A DNA stretch of 64,000 bases, taken from contig NJPS01000010.1 of NCBI GenBank assembly GCA_002946415.1, forward strand, positions 1,116,001-1,180,000. The letters run 5' to 3'. Source of the DNA: Rutstroemia sp. NJR-2017a BVV2. Lineage: Eukaryota; Ascomycota; Leotiomycetes; Helotiales; Rutstroemiaceae. Each line of letters begins with the position of its first letter. Within the stretch, counting starts at the first letter, position 1. The notes beneath the pieces were generated by a model. That model saw only the letters and a program-made list of their open reading frames with translations, had not been told where the DNA came from and did not search any database. Positions 58,233 through 64,000 of the stretch are shown one piece after another. Both the position numbers and the translations under genes were made by a program.

Positions 58233-59019
58233 TTGGGGAAGGATAATGTAGGCCTTTAACAATCTTGCGAAAAGGTGTACGGGCCGTGTTCGGAACCGCG
58301 GTTCTCTATCAGGGAATGCATAGAGCGAAGATCTAGCTTCGGCTGGAGAAGGCAAGGAAACCGAGAACAAATAGAACAATTGACAAATTATACCCAGATC
58401 TTGTGGGGAATGGTGGAGCGAAATTGAATATCGTGTTGCAGATCTAACTCCTGAATTGACCAATTGAGAGGTCCACTCCAGCAGAGATAGATTAGGTATC
58501 TGTTTGAGCACAAAAAACTATATCGGCTGAGCAACCATGAAGGTATAATATGTATATTAGTGCTTGGTTCGGAGTATGGGAGTAAACGCTGTAGTGTTGT
58601 GACCAAACATATTGATCTACTCAGCACGCCTTTACTCTGCCTTTCATGTCTCTCATAAGTTGAATCATGGATCGATCCGCACAACGTCCCTAATCCGAGG
58701 TCCTACAGGGACAAAGGTTTCTTTATCGCAGAACAAGGGACAGCTGTGATGGCGTGTAATCACCATAGTTCAGGTCTGAGTAAGTCCAGCACGTCATCAC
58801 AAAATTGTGAATGCGATCATCCATTTTGTTTGCCAATTATGTCCCAAATGGGAGTGGACGACGATAATGACCCTCGTATCACAGGAAACAATATTCCATA
58901 TCTACCAAGACGGGACGGGTTGTTCGATGTTTATAGCTAGCTTAGCCAGTTTCGTGATGCGGAAGTGCCTCCTCTGCCAGTGGTGTTGATGTGAGTAGTG
59001 TCAATTCCTCCAACTGGAT
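58233..59019. other. Intergenic region
   Basis: No gene is supported. A frame at 58746-58940 has several cysteines (NCECDHPFC) but no domain could be assigned, and it may belong to the decayed copy downstream. Confidence 0.45.
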
Positions 59020-60075
59020 TTGGGTCCGATGCGATGTTCAATACTCCAGCTTCTCTTGATACTTCCATATTGCGGCTCTTATCTTGTCTTTCCTGATCGG
59101 AGTTGCAATAAGACTGACGGCCTCCGGTGTTCTAGAGATGCCGAGGATAGAAGAATAGATTATACTCAATCTTGGTCCAATCTGATGGAGAACCTCGTTC
59201 TCTCGGAAGAAAATATCACTGGTTACCCTTTAGTGGAGAGGATTCCACTAGCTGCTGTCCTCAACCGTGATCGCTCAGTTGCCGACAACGATTACAGAGC
59301 CGAAAGCTGGCACATGTCTGGTATTATCTCCTCACTGAGTATGTTGCCATTGAACGCGCTGACTTCACGTACAGTATCAGTATCGATATATGGACATCAT
59401 AGATGGTGGTCGGTAGTTAAGGCGGAGCATGCGCTCTTCTTCCGAGGAGTTCCTAATGACCTATCACATGAACGCCATATGCTGTACAAGCGTATCAATG
59501 AGCAGAGGACTGGTCCGAATGGTTTTGACTTGATGGAACGGCTCTCGAAACCACATTGCGACGTCCATCACAAACAGATCTAACAAGTCACAGCAGATCT
59601 ATACGGGTTATTCCTCGTAGTTTTTGAGAGGCGCGATACCGGGTTCGAAGAGCTTATCAACTTGCAATCCAGAGGCGTGTACAATGCGATGCATAAGATG
59701 ATTCGCTTTAACGCCTGCCATAGAAATGACGATTATAGCGAGATCTATGAACGGATGATCGTTCAACTCAGCAGAGATCCTGTGATGGCCGAGACTGAGT
59801 GGAGGTTCCCTAGGATCACGCGTAGCTCAACTAGACATTTGGAGCAGATGCGCAGCCATAAAGCGACAGCGGCGGACAGCGATGGCGTCAAGCACCCGTT
59901 GAGAAGAAGTCCCCTAAGCCAAGAAGTTCCAAAAGCACTTGCGCACTTCAAACGCCCGAGACTGACTGTAGAGAATCTTGAGATGGCTTTAGGTTGTCAA
60001 AATGGCGATTTCGACGCCGAGAATACTTGGTCTGGTGGCCCGGTTGAATGGATAGTCTCTTCGCAGTCCACCTAG
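59020..60075 (+). pseudogene. Decayed paralogue of the OTU protease
   Basis: A frame from about 59020 aligns with the intact OTU gene: TVSVSIYGHHRWWSVVKAEH against TVSMLLYGTTQYWNHDKGEY, and after a TAA stop at 59581-59583, QVTADLYGLFLVVFE against QVTADIYGLFIVTYE. The stop falls in frame exactly where the intact copy has Phe. The region that should carry the GNC catalytic Cys reads DNDYRAESW, so the Cys is missing. A remnant of the same intron acceptor (ACAG before TATCAG, near 59375) is visible. The frame past the stop continues to 60075 without further breaks, so the decay is recent or the downstream part is conserved. SIM-like repeats were not found. Confidence 0.72.
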
Positions 60076-60739
60076 TATGCTTAAAGAGCAATAAGATGGT
60101 CAATGTGTCGGGGGAAAATTGCTCTGATAAATGGAGGGGAGTAGTAACAATTGGATCGAAACAGATGAATGCGTCGCGTTGCATCGAGGGGTAGTTTGTA
60201 GCTTTGAGGCTCATCGTGAGGATTGTAATTTGCGACTGTATAGTACTAAAAGCTCTTGTTTAATTGTTCCAACAACATCTGGAGACCGACATATCGATTA
60301 TTTAATGCTGCAAGGGGAAGTTGTAAAAGAGTTCTTAGTATGCTGTCTGACTACGAATTAGTGCACCAAACAGCACCTAAGGTTAGTAACTACTGTACTG
60401 TACAGTAGTGATCCGTGCCCGCGTGTGCTTTTCTCATGAGGGGTTAAGATCTTATCTTATCTTATTATCACCAAGTTTACCTCCTGTACGAAACGTAAGT
60501 TGAACCGCAACTGCTGTGTTATTACGGCAGTCAGATTGAACTTCATGGCTTGCCGACTGCAATCGACCAATCGGCATCGTTCGATCATGTGCTGCTGTGC
60601 GAGCAAGCTCCACGTTGAGTCATACGAATGCCGAGCTGTGATTGCTATCTTGTTATCATAAGCCACGGAACATATCACAAATACACGGTCTCATACACAG
60701 TCACACCTACAATTCCTCCATGCTCAATTCCGCAGAGCC
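60076..60739. other. Intergenic region
   Basis: No gene is seen. It should contain the P450 promoter. Confidence 0.55.
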
Positions 60740-62252
60740 ATGGTCTTCCTCGAGACAGCCCTTGGTCAATTGACCACGAACCCAATCGCAACTCTCAGCA
60801 TTGCGTCGATATTGCTAGTCTTCTGCCAATGTGTCTACCGATGTACCTTCCATCCTCTGGCGCATATCCCTGGTCCTCTCTTAGCAAAGCTCACGTCTCT
60901 CTGGTTGCATTACCATGCCTACATTGGTGATGAAGCGACAGTCATACACGAAGCCCATAAGCGTTACGGACCCTTGGTCCGCGTCTCGCCCCGAGAAGTT
61001 GACATCGCGGATGCAGATGCTATAGCTCCAATATATATATCCAAGGGTGGATTCCCCAAGGCGCCCTGTTACGCAAATTTCGATATCGACGGACACAAGA
61101 CAATTTTCTCGACGGAGGACACCGAATATAGAGCGCCGAGGGCGAAGTCTATCATGCCGCTATTCTCAACAAAAAGCGTAAGGGACAATGAAGCTGCTAT
61201 ATATGGCTGTGTGGACGATATGGTGAGGAGAATACAGGAAGAGGCAAGAACTGCTGCACCTGTGAATATTCTCAATCTTACAAGAAGTCTTGCATTGGAT
61301 GTTGTGTCGACCCATTTATTTAGGGAAAACTACAATGGAACATCTGAGAAGGGAGGTCGTCTTTCAGCATCAGCATTTGTCGATGCATATGTGGCTGTGG
61401 GACGATTTTTTTATCTATCAAATACTGTTTTCTCTTGGTTGTCTTGGACAATTGACAAGTATTTCTCAGATGAACGCACTGAGATTTCCATGGAGGTTGT
61501 GGACAAGTTTGTCAGGAAGCTAGTAGAGTCTACGCCTAAAGATGCTCAGAACTACCCTGGCCGAATGCTCAACTTGGGTCTAAGCAAATCTGAAGTCATA
61601 GCGCAATGCAAAGACCTCATGTTCGCTGGGACGGACTCCACGGGTATGAATCTTGCCACAATATGCCGCCAGCTAGTACTACATCCTGATAAGTAAGAGA
61701 ATTTGAGATTTTCTTCAATATTCGGCAACTTAGCTGACTCACGCGTGTAGATACGAGAAGCTCCGTACGGAAATCATGTCAAATTCCGGCCCTGAAAAGC
61801 AAGAGATACAAGGCTTGCCATATCTCTCTGCTGTGGTCAAAGAAGGCCTACGAATTAGCATGGCGAATCCGACTCGTCTACCGCACATTGTACCTCCAGG
61901 TGGATGGACATTCAAATCTACTTACTTTCCGCCTGGATCCATTGTAGGATGCTCTGCCTATGAGCTTCATTTCAATGCAAATGCATTTCCAAACCCGTTT
62001 GAATTCCAGCCTGAAAGATGGTTGGAGGGCCATGAAACGAGCGAAGCAAATAAACATTGGTTCGCTTTCGGAGCAGGTAGTAGAGCATGTATCGCAAGAA
62101 ATCTGGCTACGATTGAGCTTTACATGGCCGTGGAGAGGGTGGTGGAAAGTGATGTTCTTCGCGGCGCGAAAGTATGCCAAGATGAGGTCGAACTATATGA
62201 ATGGTTCAATGCAAGTGTGAAGGGCGAGAAGATGGAGCTCATCTGGAGCTAA
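60740..62252 (+). CDS. Cytochrome P450 monooxygenase
   Basis: This is a heme-thiolate oxygenase of the endoplasmic reticulum, substrate unknown. Two exons, 60740-61692 and 61751-62252, with a 58-bp intron, give 484 aa. An N-terminal membrane anchor (LSIASILLVFCQCVYRCTF) is followed by the proline hinge HPLAHIPGPLLAKLTSLW. The I-helix has FAGTDSTGMN, the K-helix ExxR is in VVKEGLRISM, and PERW follows in EFQPERWLEG. The heme loop is FAFGAGSRACIARN, with the ligand Cys in RAC; the usual Gly after Cys-x is replaced by Ala. The style fits fungal secondary-metabolism P450s. No partner biosynthetic gene is in view. Confidence 0.92.
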
Positions 62253-62621
62253 AAACTTTACCCTGAACCTTGTTATTGTTGTATACCCCTTTAAGAGAAC
62301 TGATTCTCCATTATGAAGATGTTGTCTTTCATGAATCAACTCAAAAGCTCATGTCCAGATTTACTCTTTGAAAATAAGCATATATAATTTCTTGAATCAA
62401 AGTTCTACATTGAAAGTCGGTTGTCATTTTTTAAACAGAAATACGAAAGTCTCCATTAGAAACAATCTCCCGAAAATCTGGCAATAGTTAGTGACTATCT
62501 AAAAATGAACGCCGTATCCTATGTTCGTTACTACCTTGAATTCAACAAGACGCCACTGTCTGGCGGAATACCCATATACAACCCAAGTCTTTCCAATGAA
62601 ACAAGCACACGCCCAGCCTCT
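62253..62621. other. Intergenic region between converging genes
   Basis: No gene is seen between the converging P450 and conserved fungal gene. It holds their 3' ends. Confidence 0.55.
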
Positions 62622-63774
62622 TCACTCCTCTACCTGCGCTTGCCCTTCCATTAACCATTCCAATCGATCTTCAATCGTCACCCACCCTTTCTTTCCCTGC
62701 ACAACAGCCCTTCTAATAACATCCTTCCACCTATCACGAATACTATTAGCATCTATACTCTTGATAGCTATTTCGAGTACATTAAGACTTACTCATTAAA
62801 CCATTCCTCCTCCCCCATAACCACACACCTCCTCCCCTCCTCCCCCCTCTCCACATCCGCAAACGGCCACACACTCCCCACAACCTCATACCTCTTCGCC
62901 CCCTGAAACACCTTCGTAAAACTCGTCCACAGCCCCCCCGGCGGCCGCACCACAACCTTTGCATGCGTCACCGGAAACGTAATCGTCGTATGGCCTTTAT
63001 ACCCCGTCTGCGCCACCAAAGACAGCAACAGCCCTTGTAAGTGCTGGGTTGAGAAATTGGTGATTTGCCGGGTTAAGATAAATCTGCTTGGGTTAGTTCG
63101 ATTCGCAATATTCATTTCTGCTCGACTTGGATATGGGAAATAACTGGAATCTAGAGAACTCACTCCTTGGTTGTTGACCCATCACCACAATACATCTTAA
63201 CCCACTGTTCCAAGCCATCTAGGTGCGGTGCCTCCGCTTCCTTCGCACCACCCCTCCACCCTTTCTCCCCCCGCGCAATCACTTTCATGTAGTTCATCTT
63301 AGCCTTTCCCTCGCCTACGATCAACGACATGAGATTCATCTTGATATGAAAATCTACAGATTCGCGGCGTCCGACGATGTGGACCATAGGTTTGGGGGGC
63401 AGCGCGCAGAGGGAGTGTAAGAGGGGGAGGAGAGCAGAAGGTTGGTTTAGATGGGGGGCAGTGGATGTGATTTTGGTTTTATCGGAGGAGAGAGCGAATG
63501 TAGGGGGCTGGTAGTATGAGTAGGGGAGATTGGGGATGCCGGGGAGAGGGGCGGATGGTTGGCGGGCGGCGCGGGGTGGTGGTTGGGAGGGGATGTGTGG
63601 AGCGGAGTAGGCGGGCGGGGTGGAGAGGTCGTGGTGGTAGTTGGAGTCTTCGTTTGGGTAGTTATTTTCAATTTGGGTGTTCGAAGGGCCGGCTTCCGTT
63701 TCATCGGATGTAGGGTAGGAAGGCTCGAAATGTTCTTTGGAGGCTGAGGTTGAGGACTTTTCATGCGCCATCAT
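62622..63774 (-). CDS. Conserved fungal protein of unknown function
   Basis: Three exons, 63774-63164, 63083-62793 and 62730-62622, give 336 aa. Introns (80 and 62 bp) have GTGAGT and GTAAGT donors, and CTAACCC is a clear branch site in the first. The N-terminal third is disordered and Pro/Ser-rich (PPAYSAPHIPSQPPPRAARQ). The rest has MVHIVGRRESVDFHIKMNLM, FILTRQITNFSTQHLQGLLL, GYKGHTTITFPVTHAKVVV, and ends EEWFNEWKDVIRRAVVQGKK with GWVTIEDRLEWLMEG. This C-terminal W..VI.RAV..KK.GWVT.ED pattern is shared by a family of fungal proteins of unknown function. An ATG at 63801 is an alternative start. Confidence 0.72.
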
Positions 63775-64000
63775 GGGGATTTTCGGACTTCTCGCAATCA
63801 CTGTCCAAAACTCATTTATAAAATGCAGTCCAGTGGAAATAAATATAGGAAATGAACCTTGTGAGGAAAGATATCAAGATTGAGGGTGGATGTTTATAAT
63901 AAAGCATACCATTTCTTGCGATTCAGCTTCTGTGGCTGTGCAATTGATGCTGCCTAGAGATTCGTCACTAGCGGCAGAAAAGACTGCCAATAACAGATAA

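Overview
This is a piece of a filamentous ascomycete genome. Short introns (about 50-120 bp) with GT..AG ends and CTAAC-like branch sites, dispersed single genes, a HET-domain gene, a NACHT/ankyrin NLR-like gene and a carotenoid/opsin cluster all point to Pezizomycotina. Protein style suggests Leotiomycetes (Helotiales-like), but that is inference. No tRNA, rRNA or CRISPR array was recognised.

Layout. 0-1.4 kb: 5' part of an MFS transporter that runs off the left edge (minus strand). 1.4-5 kb: gene-poor, with short tandem arrays. 5-21.7 kb: ordinary housekeeping genes (thioredoxin-fold protein, L-rhamnose mutarotase-like protein, RS-type nuclear protein, kinetochore Sos7, Elongator Elp6, ribosomal eL37, CSC1/OSCA-type channel) and a small secreted protein. 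24.2-26.3 kb: secreted laccase. 27-37.1 kb: a probable self/non-self recognition locus, with a large STAND protein (helical N-domain, NACHT, ankyrins, ZZ finger, SPRY) and a HET-domain protein separated by an inverted-repeat element. 37.1-39.2 kb: a gene graveyard (LTR-like relics, a multiply frameshifted SDR, a polyketide-synthase ACP relic).

39.4-51.4 kb: a carotenoid-retinal-rhodopsin cluster: phytoene desaturase (carB), bifunctional lycopene cyclase/phytoene synthase (carRA), carotenoid cleavage oxygenase (carX) and a microbial rhodopsin (carO type). carRA makes phytoene and cyclises lycopene, carB desaturates, carX cleaves beta-carotene to retinal, and the opsin binds retinal through a visible lysine. 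carRA and carX are divergent across a 1.5 kb shared promoter region.

52-64 kb: a short Cys-rich gene, a secreted alpha/beta hydrolase, and an accessory stretch with an OTU-type cysteine protease preceded by three exact-period 46-residue repeats that each begin with a SUMO-interacting-motif-like IIDLV core. A decayed OTU paralogue lies just downstream, followed by a cytochrome P450 and a conserved fungal protein of unknown function. The OTU/SIM-repeat gene with its broken twin, and the NLR with both ZZ and SPRY ends, are the most unusual items.
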